A stretch of 64,000 nucleotides of DNA. Origin: JBEDUK01 sp963781595. Lineage in GTDB: Bacteria > Actinomycetota > UBA4738. Made by a program: the position numbers and the translations under genes. Each line of letters opens with the position of its first letter. The stretch's first letter is position 1. Under the pieces are notes generated by a model. That model did not search any database, was not told the origin of the DNA, and worked only from the letters and a program-made list of their open reading frames with translations. Below, one piece after another: positions 33,653 through 41,390 of the stretch. The stretch is taken from positions 1,116,001 through 1,180,000 of the forward strand of contig CAWAGG010000006.1 of assembly GCA_963781595.1 (NCBI GenBank), written 5' to 3'.

Positions 33653-35310
33653 GTCGTGACCCCCTCCACCTCCAGCGCCGTCAGCGCATCGCGCGGGTCC
33701 AGTCCCTCGACCAGCGCGGCGCCGCCGGGCGCGGGAACGACGAACACCGCCCGCGCGCCGCGGCGCTTCTTGTCCGAACCGATCGCGGCGATCATCGCAT
33801 CCCGACCGGCGGCCGCCGGCGCGCGCACCGGAAGCCCGAGGCGTTCGAAGAGCGCCCGCGCGCGCTCGGCGGTGCCCGGCGCGGTGATTGCGAGGCGCTC
33901 GCCCAGGCGCGTCGCGGCGACGGTCCCCGCAGCGACCGCGTCGCCGTGAGCCACGCCGTAGGCCGTCGCCGATTCGATCGCGTGGGCGAACGTGTGCCCG
34001 AGGTTCAACGAATGCCGGACATCCCGGTCGAACGGGTCCGCGCCGACGTACGCTGCCTTGATCCGGACGGCCTGTTCGACGACCCAATCCAGGTGCCGGG
34101 GCAGGCCGCGCGCGTCCAGCGGTTCGGTCTCCAGGACGTCGAGCATCGCGGGCGAGGCCAGGATCGCTTCCTTGACCGCCTCCGCGAGGCCGTGCCGAAC
34201 GAGCTCCCCGGGGAGCGTTTCGAGCGCCGCCGGGTCGGTGACCACCAGCGATGGATGGTGGAACGAACCGACGAGGTTCTTCGACCCGGCGTGGTCGATC
34301 GCGACCTTCCCGCCGAGGCTCGCGTCGACCATCGCCAGGAGCGTGGTCGGAACGTTCACCAACGGGACGCCGCGCGCGAACGTCGCTGCGGCGAACCCGA
34401 CGGCGTCCAGCGTCGCGCCGCCCCCCACCGCCACGACCGCGTCCGTTCGCGACAGGCCCGCGTCGCGGAGGGCATCCCACAGGTCCGCGACGGCCTCGAC
34501 GGTCTTTCCCGTCTCGCCGCCGGGCACGGTGAGCGACATGACGCGAATCCCGGTCGCGCGGAGCGCGTCGGTCACGGCGGTCGCGATCGGTGACGCCACC
34601 GCGGGCTCCGAGACGACGGCAGCGGCGGCGCAGGACGGGAGCGCGGCGCACAGCTCGGTCGGGAGCTCGTCCAGCGCCCCGCGCCCGATCAGCACCGGGT
34701 ACGGGCCGGCCGGGCCCGGGACGTCGATCCTGGTCGGCCCGTCGGCGGCACGGAGCCGGTACCGGTCGGCGGCCTCGGGGCCGGCGACCCCCCGGATCGC
34801 ATGCGAGGTGTCCAGGGCCGCCCCGACCTCCGCGTAACGTTCGGAACGTTCCTCGAACAACCGTCGGATCCGAGCGTCCACATCCTCGCCGGCCAGCATC
34901 GGCCGCCCCGCGCCGCTCCGGACGCGCCGTTCGATCGTCGCGGGGTCGGCGGTCAGGACCACCACCTCGGCGCCACGAGCGAGTTCGTCGAACGCCTCGC
35001 GCTGCATCACCGCGCCCCCGCCGGTCGCGACGACGGTCGCGGACAGCCGCGCGGCGTCGGCCATCGCGTCCCGCTCCAGCGCGCGGAACGCCGGCTCGCC
35101 GCCGGTCGCGAAGACGTCGGGGATCGAACGCCCCGCGCGGGCCTCGATCAGGCGGTCCAGGTCGACGAAGGGGAGGCCGAGCGCGGCCGCGGCCTCCCGG
35201 CCGGCGGTGGACTTCCCGGTCCCCATGAAGCCGGTCAGGATCAATCGCGGCCGGCCCGGAGGCAGCTCCGGGGCGGGCAGGAGCGTCGTCGCGGCCTCCC
35301 CGCGTGTCAT
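33649..35310 (-). CDS. aroKB: Bifunctional shikimate kinase / 3-dehydroquinate synthase (AroK-AroB fusion)
   Basis: Two shikimate-pathway enzymes in one 553-residue chain. The kinase half (about 20-180) has the P-loop GFMGTGKSTAGR, FVDLDRLIEARAGRSIPDVFATGGEPAFRALE and ATGGGAVM. The synthase half (about 190-553) has VPGGETGKT, VVAVGGGATLDAVGFAAATFARGVP, ASLGGKVAIDHAGSKNLVGSFHHP and the metal/active-site HSLNLGHTFAHAIE and YGVAHGDAV. The ATG overlaps the aroC stop (ATGA). Such fusions occur in a few bacterial lineages and are useful as a taxonomic marker. Confidence 0.96.
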   Translation of the reverse strand: MTRGEAATTLLPAPELPPGRPRLILTGFMGTGKSTAGREAAAALGLPFVDLDRLIEARAGRSIPDVFATGGEPAFRALERDAMADAARLSATVVATGGGAVMQREAFDELARGAEVVVLTADPATIERRVRSGAGRPMLAGEDVDARIRRLFEERSERYAEVGAALDTSHAIRGVAGPEAADRYRLRAADGPTRIDVPGPAGPYPVLIGRGALDELPTELCAALPSCAAAAVVSEPAVASPIATAVTDALRATGIRVMSLTVPGGETGKTVEAVADLWDALRDAGLSRTDAVVAVGGGATLDAVGFAAATFARGVPLVNVPTTLLAMVDASLGGKVAIDHAGSKNLVGSFHHPSLVVTDPAALETLPGELVRHGLAEAVKEAILASPAMLDVLETEPLDARGLPRHLDWVVEQAVRIKAAYVGADPFDRDVRHSLNLGHTFAHAIESATAYGVAHGDAVAAGTVAATRLGERLAITAPGTAERARALFERLGLPVRAPAAAGRDAMIAAIGSDKKRRGARAVFVVPAPGGAALVEGLDPRDALTALEVEGVTT

Positions 35311-36536
35311 CGTTCGGCGTCTGGGTCGTCGGGCCTGCCCGCGGCGGGCTGGTCGCGGGCGCCCGGGTCGGGCGGCGGCGGCCGCCAGCGCTCGTCGGCG
35401 CGCGTCGCGTCGAACGATGCCCGCATCGCGTCCAGTCGGTCGCCGCCGAACCGTTCGACGAGCGCGTCGGCCAGCACCCACGCGACCATCGCCTCGCCGA
35501 CGACCGCCGCGGCCGGCACGGCGCAGACGTCGGAACGGACGTACGCGGGGTCGACCGGCTCGCCGCTCCGCAGGTCGATCGACTCGACCTCGCGCCGGAC
35601 CGACGACAACGGTTTCATCGCGGCGCGAACCACGACCGGACGGCCGTTCGTCATGCCGCCCTCCAGGCCGCCCGCGCGGTTCGTCGGCCGAACCAGACCT
35701 GACGCATCGGAGCCGTCCGCACGGATGATCGAGTCGACGGCCTTCGTGCCGGGCAGTGACGCGAGCCGGAACGCCTCGCCGACCTCCGCGCCCTTGACCG
35801 CATGGATCGAGCCGACCGCCTGCAGCAGGCGCCCGTCGAGCCGGCGGTCCCAGTGCACGTGGCTCCCGAGTCCCGGCGGCACGCCGGTGGCGAACACGAC
35901 GAAGACACCTCCGAGCGTCTCGCCAGCCTCCTTGGCCGCGTCGATCGCCGTCACGACCCGTGCCGATGCGGACGCGTCCGGGACGCGCACCTGATCGTCC
36001 TCGGCCGCGTCGGCGAGCGCCCGCAGCCCCGCTTCGTCGAGGATCTCCAGGGACGTCTCGATCCCGACGTCCCCGATCGAGGTGACGAACGACCCGACCT
36101 CGGCGCCGAACGCCGACAGGAGGGCCCGGGCCAGCGCGCCGGCCGCCACGCGCGCGGCCGTCTCGCGCGCGCTGGCCCGCTCGCGGATCAGCCGGAAGTC
36201 CTCGAGCCCGTACTTGATGCCGCCGGCAAGGTCGGCGTGACCGGGCCGTGGTGCCGTGAGCGGCTTCGGCTGCGCGGGCTGGTTCGCGAAGTCACGGTTC
36301 ACGATCCGGATGCCGACCGGCGAGCCGGTGGTCTGACCCCCCGCGAGCCCGCTCACGATCTCCGCATGGTCGCGTTCGATCTTCGTGGACCGGGCGCCGC
36401 GGCCGTACCCCTGCTGCCGGCGGACCAGATCCGCGTCGATGGCGTCGGGTCGTACCTCGACACCGGCGGGGAATCCCTCCACGATGACCAGCAGCTCTGG
36501 CCCGTGCGACTCACCGGCGGTCAGGAAGCGCAACAT
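35307..36536 (-). CDS. aroC: Chorismate synthase
   Basis: Last step of the shikimate pathway, FMN-dependent; 409 residues. Clear signatures: FLTAGESHGPELLVIVEGFPAG, RRQQGYGRGARSTKIERDHAEIVSGL, RPGHADLAGGIKYG, RERASARETAARVAAGALAR and GGLEGGMTNGRPVVVRAAMKP. The C-terminal end carries a Pro/Arg/Asp-rich tail not needed for catalysis. It begins two bases after the aroE stop. Confidence 0.97.
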   Translation of the reverse strand: MLRFLTAGESHGPELLVIVEGFPAGVEVRPDAIDADLVRRQQGYGRGARSTKIERDHAEIVSGLAGGQTTGSPVGIRIVNRDFANQPAQPKPLTAPRPGHADLAGGIKYGLEDFRLIRERASARETAARVAAGALARALLSAFGAEVGSFVTSIGDVGIETSLEILDEAGLRALADAAEDDQVRVPDASASARVVTAIDAAKEAGETLGGVFVVFATGVPPGLGSHVHWDRRLDGRLLQAVGSIHAVKGAEVGEAFRLASLPGTKAVDSIIRADGSDASGLVRPTNRAGGLEGGMTNGRPVVVRAAMKPLSSVRREVESIDLRSGEPVDPAYVRSDVCAVPAAAVVGEAMVAWVLADALVERFGGDRLDAMRASFDATRADERWRPPPPDPGARDQPAAGRPDDPDAER

Positions 36537-36538
36537 CG

Positions 36539-37372
36539 TCAGTCAGCTTTACCATCGAGTGCACCGTAGGCGGCCTCGCGCATGCGGCCGACCGGCGCGG
36601 GGAGGCCGGTCCAGAGTTCGAACGACCTGGCGCCCTGTTCGATCAGCATCTCGATCCCCTCGACGATCACGCATCCCTGGCGCGCGGCCCGCTCCAGCAG
36701 CGCGGTCCGGCGTGGACGGTACACGAGGTCGAACACGGTGACGCGGGGATGCAGCGGGACGTCGTCGGGCACCGGCGACGCCGTCGGGTCGCCCGCCCCG
36801 ACGGGCGTCGCGTTGACCAGCAGGTCCGCGCCGTCCAACGCCGCAGCGAGCGGACCCGCCTCGGGTGGAGACCAGCGTTCGAACCCGACGTCGAGGTCGG
36901 TCGCGATCCTGGCGCCGGCGTCCGGGTTCCGTCCGAGCACGTGCACGTTCGAGCCCACGCTCCGCAGCGCGGACGCGACGGCGCGCGCGGCGCCCCCGGT
37001 GCCCAGGATCACGGCGCGCCGCCGCGCCCGCGCGTCCCCACGCTCCAGCGCCGCAAGGAACCCGGCGCCATCGGTCGAGTCCCCGACCGCTTCGATGCCG
37101 CCGAGGACGACGGTGTTCACGGACCCGGCGGCCCGCGCGTCCGGCGCGAGACGGTCGAGCAGAGGGATCACGGCCTCCTTGAGCGGGATCGTGACGTTCA
37201 GCCCGGCGCGCTCGTCGCGGAGCCGCGGCCAGGCGTCGGGGAGTTCGTCTCTGCTCACCCGGACGGGTTCGTACGTCCAGTCGAGCGCCGCCGCGTCGAA
37301 CGCGGCGCGTTGCATCGCGGGCGACACGCTGCGCGACACCGGGTCCCCGATCAGCGCGACCGTCCGGGTCAT
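36539..37372 (-). CDS. aroE: Shikimate dehydrogenase
   Basis: NADPH-dependent reduction of 3-dehydroshikimate; 277 residues. N-terminal LIGDPVSRSVSPAMQRAAFDA with the substrate Ser pair, GLNVTIPLKEAVIPLLD with the catalytic Lys, the nucleotide-binding ILGTGGAARAVASAL, and NATPVGAGD. The start ATG overlaps the aroA stop (ATGA). Confidence 0.96.
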   Translation of the reverse strand: MTRTVALIGDPVSRSVSPAMQRAAFDAAALDWTYEPVRVSRDELPDAWPRLRDERAGLNVTIPLKEAVIPLLDRLAPDARAAGSVNTVVLGGIEAVGDSTDGAGFLAALERGDARARRRAVILGTGGAARAVASALRSVGSNVHVLGRNPDAGARIATDLDVGFERWSPPEAGPLAAALDGADLLVNATPVGAGDPTASPVPDDVPLHPRVTVFDLVYRPRRTALLERAARQGCVIVEGIEMLIEQGARSFELWTGLPAPVGRMREAAYGALDGKAD

Positions 37373-38640
37373 GTCCGCGATCCGGCGGTGAGCGTGTCGA
37401 GCAGCGCCTCGAACCCCGGGAACGAGTCGCCGGCGTACGCGAGATCCCCGACGCGCACCGGCTCCTCGGTCACGAGTCCTGCCACCGCGAACGTCATCGC
37501 GAGCCGATGGTCGGCGGCCGCGTCCACCTGGGCGCCGTGCAGCCGCGTCGGCCCCCGTACGACGAACCCGTCATCGAGCTCCTCCGCGTTGGCGCCCATC
37601 GCGTGCAGGCCGGTCACCAGCACGGAGATCCGGTCGCTCTCCTTGACGCGGAGCTCCCGGGCGCCGCGGACCTCCGTGACACCGTCGGCCTGCGTCGCCA
37701 GCAGCGCGACCATCGGCAGTTCGTCGATCGCCGACGGGACCTCGCGAGCGTCGACGCGCGTCGGCGTCAGTGGCGCGTGTCGAACCCGAACCGCGCCGAC
37801 CGGCTCGCCGGCGCGGTCCGCGGCCGGTTCGATGCGCACGTCGCCGCCCATGCGCTCGAGGATCCGGAGGAACCCGGTCCGGGTCGGGTTCAGGCCGACG
37901 GCGTCCACGGCCAGGTCCGAACCGGGCACCAGCGCGGCCGCCGCCCAGAGGAACGCCGCCGACGACGGGTCGCCGGGCACCGACAGGTCGATCGCGGAGA
38001 GCTCGCTGGGTTCGACCCATGCCGTGGAGCCGGATCGCCCGACGGCCGCCCCCATCGCCGCGAGCATCCGCTCGGTGTGATCGCGGGTCGGCGCCGGTTC
38101 GTCGACCGAGGTGCGACCGTCTGCGCGGAGGCCGGCGAGGAGCACCGCGCTCTTCACCTGTGCGCTGGCGACGGACATCGCGTGATCGATCGCGCCGAGC
38201 CCACCTCCCTCCACGTGGATCGGCGCGTGCTCGCCGTCGGCCAGTTCGACGCGCGCGCCCATGGCGCGCAGCGGCTCCGCCACCCGGCGCATCGGCCGGC
38301 GGAGCACCTGCGGGTCCCCGGTCAGCGTCGCCCTCAACGGGAACGACGCCAGGACGCCGGCCAGCAGTCGCATGGCCGTGCCGGCGCGGCCGCAGCCGAC
38401 GATGCCCACGTCGCGCGGGGACGCGTCGAGCGGCCCGTGCACGAGGACCGAGCCTGCGGCGTCGCGTTCGACCGTGACGCCGATCGAATCGAGCGCCGCG
38501 AGCGTCGACGCACAGTCGCCCGCCTGCGAGAAGCCGCGGATGACCGACGTCCCGTGCGCGAGCGCGCCGAGGATCGCGGCTCGGTGCGAGATCGACTTGT
38601 CGCCGGCGACCTCGTACGTGCCGGTGAGCGGCGCGGTCAC
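37369..38640 (-). CDS. aroA: 3-phosphoshikimate 1-carboxyvinyltransferase (EPSP synthase)
   Basis: Sixth shikimate step, 423 residues. Motifs: GDKSISHRAAILGALAHGTSVIRGF, GCGRAGTAMRLLAGVLA (normally GNAGTxxR; here GCGRAGTAMR), LTGDPQVLRRPMRR, SAQVKSAVLLAGL, PGDPSSAAFLWAAAAL and RVKESDR. The GTG start overlaps the tyrA stop (GTGA). Confidence 0.96.
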   Translation of the reverse strand: MTAPLTGTYEVAGDKSISHRAAILGALAHGTSVIRGFSQAGDCASTLAALDSIGVTVERDAAGSVLVHGPLDASPRDVGIVGCGRAGTAMRLLAGVLASFPLRATLTGDPQVLRRPMRRVAEPLRAMGARVELADGEHAPIHVEGGGLGAIDHAMSVASAQVKSAVLLAGLRADGRTSVDEPAPTRDHTERMLAAMGAAVGRSGSTAWVEPSELSAIDLSVPGDPSSAAFLWAAAALVPGSDLAVDAVGLNPTRTGFLRILERMGGDVRIEPAADRAGEPVGAVRVRHAPLTPTRVDAREVPSAIDELPMVALLATQADGVTEVRGARELRVKESDRISVLVTGLHAMGANAEELDDGFVVRGPTRLHGAQVDAAADHRLAMTFAVAGLVTEEPVRVGDLAYAGDSFPGFEALLDTLTAGSRT

Positions 38641-39542
38641 GGGCCAGCCTCGTGCACCAGCGCCCGGTGCGCATCCCTCGCGTGCGCGAGCGCACGCTCC
38701 AGCGCCGCGGGGTTCCCGAGGGCGCCGATCAGTCCGTCGAAGGCCCCACGGAACGCCGCCACCGCGGCCGCGACGTCCTCGGCGTTCGCCGTGAGGAATC
38801 CGGCGACCGTCGCCGGGTCAGTCTCCGCCAGGCGGGTCGCGCCGATGAAGCCGGTCGAGATCAGGGCATCCATGCCGACGCTCGGCGCCTCCCCGGCAGC
38901 GGCCGCAAGGGCGAACGCCAGCAGGTGGGGGACGTGGCTCGTGAGCGCCACGGCTCGGTCGTGCGTGTTCGCGTCCATCTCGAACGGGCGGGCACCGACG
39001 GCTTCGACCAGCGAGCTCGCGCGTGCCATCCCATCCGGGTCGTCGCGGACCGGCGTAAGGACGAAGACCGCGCCCCGCAACCGGTCCGGGTCGGCGCCGG
39101 CGGGCCCGGGGACCTCCGAGCCGGCCATCGGGTGGCCGCCGATCGCGTGCGCGGCCGGCGGGATCGACCGGCGCATCGCGTCGACCACCGGTCGCTTCGT
39201 GCCGCCGGTGTCGATCACGAGCGCTCCGGGCTTCGTCGCCTCGCCGAACCGTTCGAGCAGCTCGACGATCGCCGGGACCGGCACCGCCAGGATCAGGGTG
39301 TCGGTGTGTTCGAACGCATCGGCGGTGTTTGTCCGGGCGTCGTCGCCGGCGCGCCGCGCGAGGCTCTCCTCGGCGACCTCCGGCCGCACGTCGAACAGGG
39401 TGATCGACCCGATCCGCCCATCGCCGCTGGCGCGTTGGGCCATCAGCGCCATCCCGAGCATCGTTCCCACCTGCCCGGCCCCGACGATCGCGATGCGGCC
39501 GAGCGACATCACGCCGGATCCCGCGCCGGCGCCGCCCTTCAT
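38637..39542 (-). CDS. tyrA: Prephenate dehydrogenase
   Basis: Makes 4-hydroxyphenylpyruvate for tyrosine; 301 residues from the ATG at 39542, which forms the ATGA overlap seen throughout this operon. A start at 39509 (MSLGRIAIVGAG) would remove an 11-residue Gly-rich extension. The NAD-binding IAIVGAGQVGTMLG, DTLILAVPVPAIVELLE, IDTGGTKRPVVDAM, IGGHPMAGSEVPGPAGAD and LTSHVPHLLAFAL are typical. No ACT domain is attached. Confidence 0.93.
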   Translation of the reverse strand: MKGGAGAGSGVMSLGRIAIVGAGQVGTMLGMALMAQRASGDGRIGSITLFDVRPEVAEESLARRAGDDARTNTADAFEHTDTLILAVPVPAIVELLERFGEATKPGALVIDTGGTKRPVVDAMRRSIPPAAHAIGGHPMAGSEVPGPAGADPDRLRGAVFVLTPVRDDPDGMARASSLVEAVGARPFEMDANTHDRAVALTSHVPHLLAFALAAAAGEAPSVGMDALISTGFIGATRLAETDPATVAGFLTANAEDVAAAVAAFRGAFDGLIGALGNPAALERALAHARDAHRALVHEAGP

Positions 39543-40561
39543 CCCGCGGTTCGGCCCACCGCCGACGCCACGCGCCCGACGCTGTCCATCAGATCGGCGA
39601 ACGCGGCGGGCGTCAGCGACTGCGCGCCGTCGGACAGTGCCTCCGGCGGGTTGGGGTGCACCTCCACCAGCAGCCCGTCGGCGCCCGCAGCGACCGCGGC
39701 CAGCGCGATCGACGGCACCAGGTCGGCCTTCCCCGCGGCGTGGGAGGGATCGACGATCACCGGCAGCGACGTCGCGTGTTTGAGCACCGGCACCGCGTTG
39801 ATGTCGAGGGTGAACCGGGTGGCGGTCTCGAACGTTCGGATCCCGCGCTCGCAGACGGCCACCTGACCGTTGCCGTGGGCCAGGATGTACTCGGCGGCCT
39901 GGAGGAGTTCGTCGATCGTCGAACCGAGCCCGCGCTTGAGGACGACCGCCCGGTCCGTCTCGCCACAGGCTCGCAGGAGGCGGTAGTTCTGCATGTTCCG
40001 CGCGCCGATCTGCAGGACCTCGGCGTGCTCGGCCACGAGCGGCACGTCCTCGGGCGCCAGGACCTCGGTGATGACCGCCATGCCGTACCGGTCGGCGGCC
40101 TCGCGCAGCAGCCGGAGGCCCTTCTCGCCCAGGCCCTGGAAGGCGTACGGCGACGTCCGGGGCTTGTACGCGCCGCCGCGGAGGACACGGACGCCGACCC
40201 CGTACACGGCTTCGGCCGCGGCGCCGAGCTGGTCGGCGCTCTCGACGGCGCACGGTCCGGCCATCACGACGACCTCCTGGCCGCCGCCGATCCGCACGCC
40301 GTTCGGCAGTTCGATCACCCGATCCTGCGGGTGGAACTCGCGGCTCGCGAGCTTGTACGGCGCCAGGATCCGCACGACGCGGTCGACGCCGGGGAGGGCC
40401 TCGAACACGATCGGTTCGACCGGACGCTCGTCGCCGATCACGCCGATGACCGTGCGCTCCGAGCCCGGGGAGACATGCGGCGCGAACCCGAGCGACTCGA
40501 TCTTCGCCATCACCCCCGCGACCTCGTCATCGGTGGCGTGGGCCTGCATGACGATGACCAT
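39539..40561 (-). CDS. aroF: 3-deoxy-7-phosphoheptulonate synthase, type I-beta
   Basis: First committed step of aromatic biosynthesis, 340 residues. An N-terminal ferredoxin-like regulatory domain (MVIVMQAHATDDEVAGVMAKIESLGF, about 1-70), used for Tyr/Phe feedback in related enzymes, precedes the catalytic barrel: VVMAGPCAVES, GGAYKPRTSPYAFQGLG, IGARNMQNYRLLRA, VVLKRGLGSTIDELL, VPVIVDPSHAAGK-like LPVIVDPSHAAGK, and DGLLVEVHPNP. The ATG at 40561 has a perfect AAGGAGG site and gives the standard family N-terminus; an ATG at 40606 that overlaps the aroH stop is the alternative. Confidence 0.96.
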   Translation of the reverse strand: MVIVMQAHATDDEVAGVMAKIESLGFAPHVSPGSERTVIGVIGDERPVEPIVFEALPGVDRVVRILAPYKLASREFHPQDRVIELPNGVRIGGGQEVVVMAGPCAVESADQLGAAAEAVYGVGVRVLRGGAYKPRTSPYAFQGLGEKGLRLLREAADRYGMAVITEVLAPEDVPLVAEHAEVLQIGARNMQNYRLLRACGETDRAVVLKRGLGSTIDELLQAAEYILAHGNGQVAVCERGIRTFETATRFTLDINAVPVLKHATSLPVIVDPSHAAGKADLVPSIALAAVAAGADGLLVEVHPNPPEALSDGAQSLTPAAFADLMDSVGRVASAVGRTAG

Positions 40562-40602
40562 GGGTTCCTCCTTCAGGGCTCCCGCCCGATCCAGGACGGT
40601 GC

Positions 40603-41010
40603 TCATGAGAGCGTAGCGAGGTCGGGGCGAAGCTCGACCGCTCCGCGCAGGTAGACGTGCCTGATGTCGGGCTGTCGCCGGGTGGTGTTGACGAGCAGGA
40701 GGACCCGCAGGCAGCGGGCGACGCGCACGTCGCCGCCGTGCTCGCGGACCATCAGGAGGGGTACCGACGACCAGCCGGCCGCCCGGGCAGCCGCGGCCGG
40801 GTTCGCGCCGGCCAGCTCGTCGGTGAGGGTGAAGATCGCGGCCGCGATGTCGTCGATGTCGAACCCGTTCGCCTCGCGCAAGGCGTGCAGCAGCTCGGCC
40901 GTCGCCTCCCCGACGGCGACCGGATCCGTGCCCGCGACCGTGGTCGCCCCCCGGATCCCGCGGCACGCGAGCGTCCCGGTCGCTTCCGTGTCCTGGTCCC
41001 TGTCGTCCAT
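40603..41010 (-). CDS. aroH: Chorismate mutase, AroH type
   Basis: Converts chorismate to prephenate; 135 residues in the trimeric AroH fold, not the helical AroQ type. Seen are CRGIRGATTVAG, ELLHALREANGFDIDDIAAAIFTLTDELAGANPAAAARAAGWSSVPLL and LRVLLLVNTTRRQPDIRHVYLRGAVELRPDL, including the active-site Arg and Cys-region residues of this family. GGAGG precedes the ATG. It is the first structural gene after the attenuator. Confidence 0.95.
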   Translation of the reverse strand: MDDRDQDTEATGTLACRGIRGATTVAGTDPVAVGEATAELLHALREANGFDIDDIAAAIFTLTDELAGANPAAAARAAGWSSVPLLMVREHGGDVRVARCLRVLLLVNTTRRQPDIRHVYLRGAVELRPDLATLS

Positions 41011-41032
41011 CGTGCGCCTCCAACGTCCTCGG

Positions 41033-41070
41033 AAAAACGAAAAGGCGCGGAGCCCTTCGGCCCCACGCCT
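41033..41070 (-). terminator. Attenuator terminator before aroH
   Basis: On the minus strand a 12-base-pair stem (arm AGGCGTGGGGCC at 41059-41070, loop GAAG, arm GGCTCCGCGCCT at 41043-41054, two G-T pairs) is followed at once by TTTTCGTTTTT ending at 41033. This is a clear intrinsic terminator placed between a short leader reading frame and the first operon gene, 22 bases before aroH. Confidence 0.88.
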
Positions 41071-41130
41071 CCCGCGGTGTCGGTGTCGTCAGGTCCCTAC
41101 CCGACGGCAACCCCCCCGGAAGGCGTGGGG
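41061..41130 (-). promoter_or_regulatory. Antiterminator pairing segments of the aro attenuator
   Basis: The segment CCCCACGCCT (minus strand, 41121-41130), inside the end of the leader reading frame, is the exact reverse complement of AGGCGTGGGG (41061-41070), the 5' arm of the terminator. Three further bases on one side nearly extend the match. If a ribosome stalls on the Phe/Tyr codons just upstream, this pairing can form and block the terminator. Confidence 0.75.
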
Positions 41131-41210
41131 TCGCCATAGCCGAAGGTGAAATAGAACGCGAACGCGTCCTGTCGGCGCTGGGACCGCGCGGAGCTTCCGT
41201 TCGACCGCAT
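41097..41210 (-). CDS. Aromatic operon leader peptide (Phe/Tyr-rich)
   Basis: A 37-residue reading frame whose middle reads DAFAFYFTFGYGDP: four Phe and two Tyr codons within ten. Both Tyr codons are TAT, otherwise scarce in this G+C-rich sequence. It ends at a TAG 27 bases before the terminator stem. A promoter (41220-41248) places the start of transcription at or just before the ATG at 41210, so the peptide would be read leaderless; an earlier ATG at 41228 is less likely. Its composition fits sensing of charged tRNA-Phe and tRNA-Tyr, as in pheA-type attenuators. Its translation is inferred, not shown. Confidence 0.75.
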   Translation of the reverse strand: MRSNGSSARSQRRQDAFAFYFTFGYGDPTPSGGVAVG

Positions 41211-41219
41211 CGTGGGCAG

Positions 41220-41248
41220 AGTCTGCATGTCGGTACAGGTATCGTCAA
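41220..41248 (-). promoter_or_regulatory. Promoter of the aromatic operon
   Basis: Minus-strand TTGACG (41243-41248), 17-base spacer, CAGACT (41220-41225). The -10 ends 9 bases before the leader-peptide ATG at 41210, the same geometry as the other leaderless starts in this window. Confidence 0.62.
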
Positions 41249-41275
41249 CCGGGCGCCGCATCATGAGCCGGTCAG

Positions 41276-41281
41276 TAGACT
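41276..41281 (+). promoter_or_regulatory. -10 box of the thiamine-regulated transporter
   Basis: TAGACT lies about 9 bases before the start of the TPP riboswitch, so transcription would begin at the aptamer. No clear -35 is visible. Confidence 0.5.
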
Positions 41282-41289
41282 CGTCGCGA

Positions 41290-41379
41290 CCAGGGGAGCT
41301 CGGTGGAACCGGGCTGAGAGGCCGGCTGTGCAGCCGGCGACCCTTCGAACCTGATCCGGGTAACACCGGCGGAGGGAGA
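41290..41379 (+). promoter_or_regulatory. TPP (THI-box) riboswitch
   Basis: The conserved blocks appear in order: GGGGAGCTCGG (41293-41303), CTGAGAGG (41314-41321), a variable GC hairpin, ACCCTTCGAACCTGATC (41340-41356), GGGTAACACCGGCGGAGGGA (41358-41377). Binding of thiamine pyrophosphate should switch off the downstream transporter. The ribosome-binding purines (GGAGGGAG) are part of, or next to, the 3' strand of the aptamer, and no T-run follows, so control is probably at translation. Confidence 0.93.
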
Positions 41380-41390
41380 CGACCGGAGCG

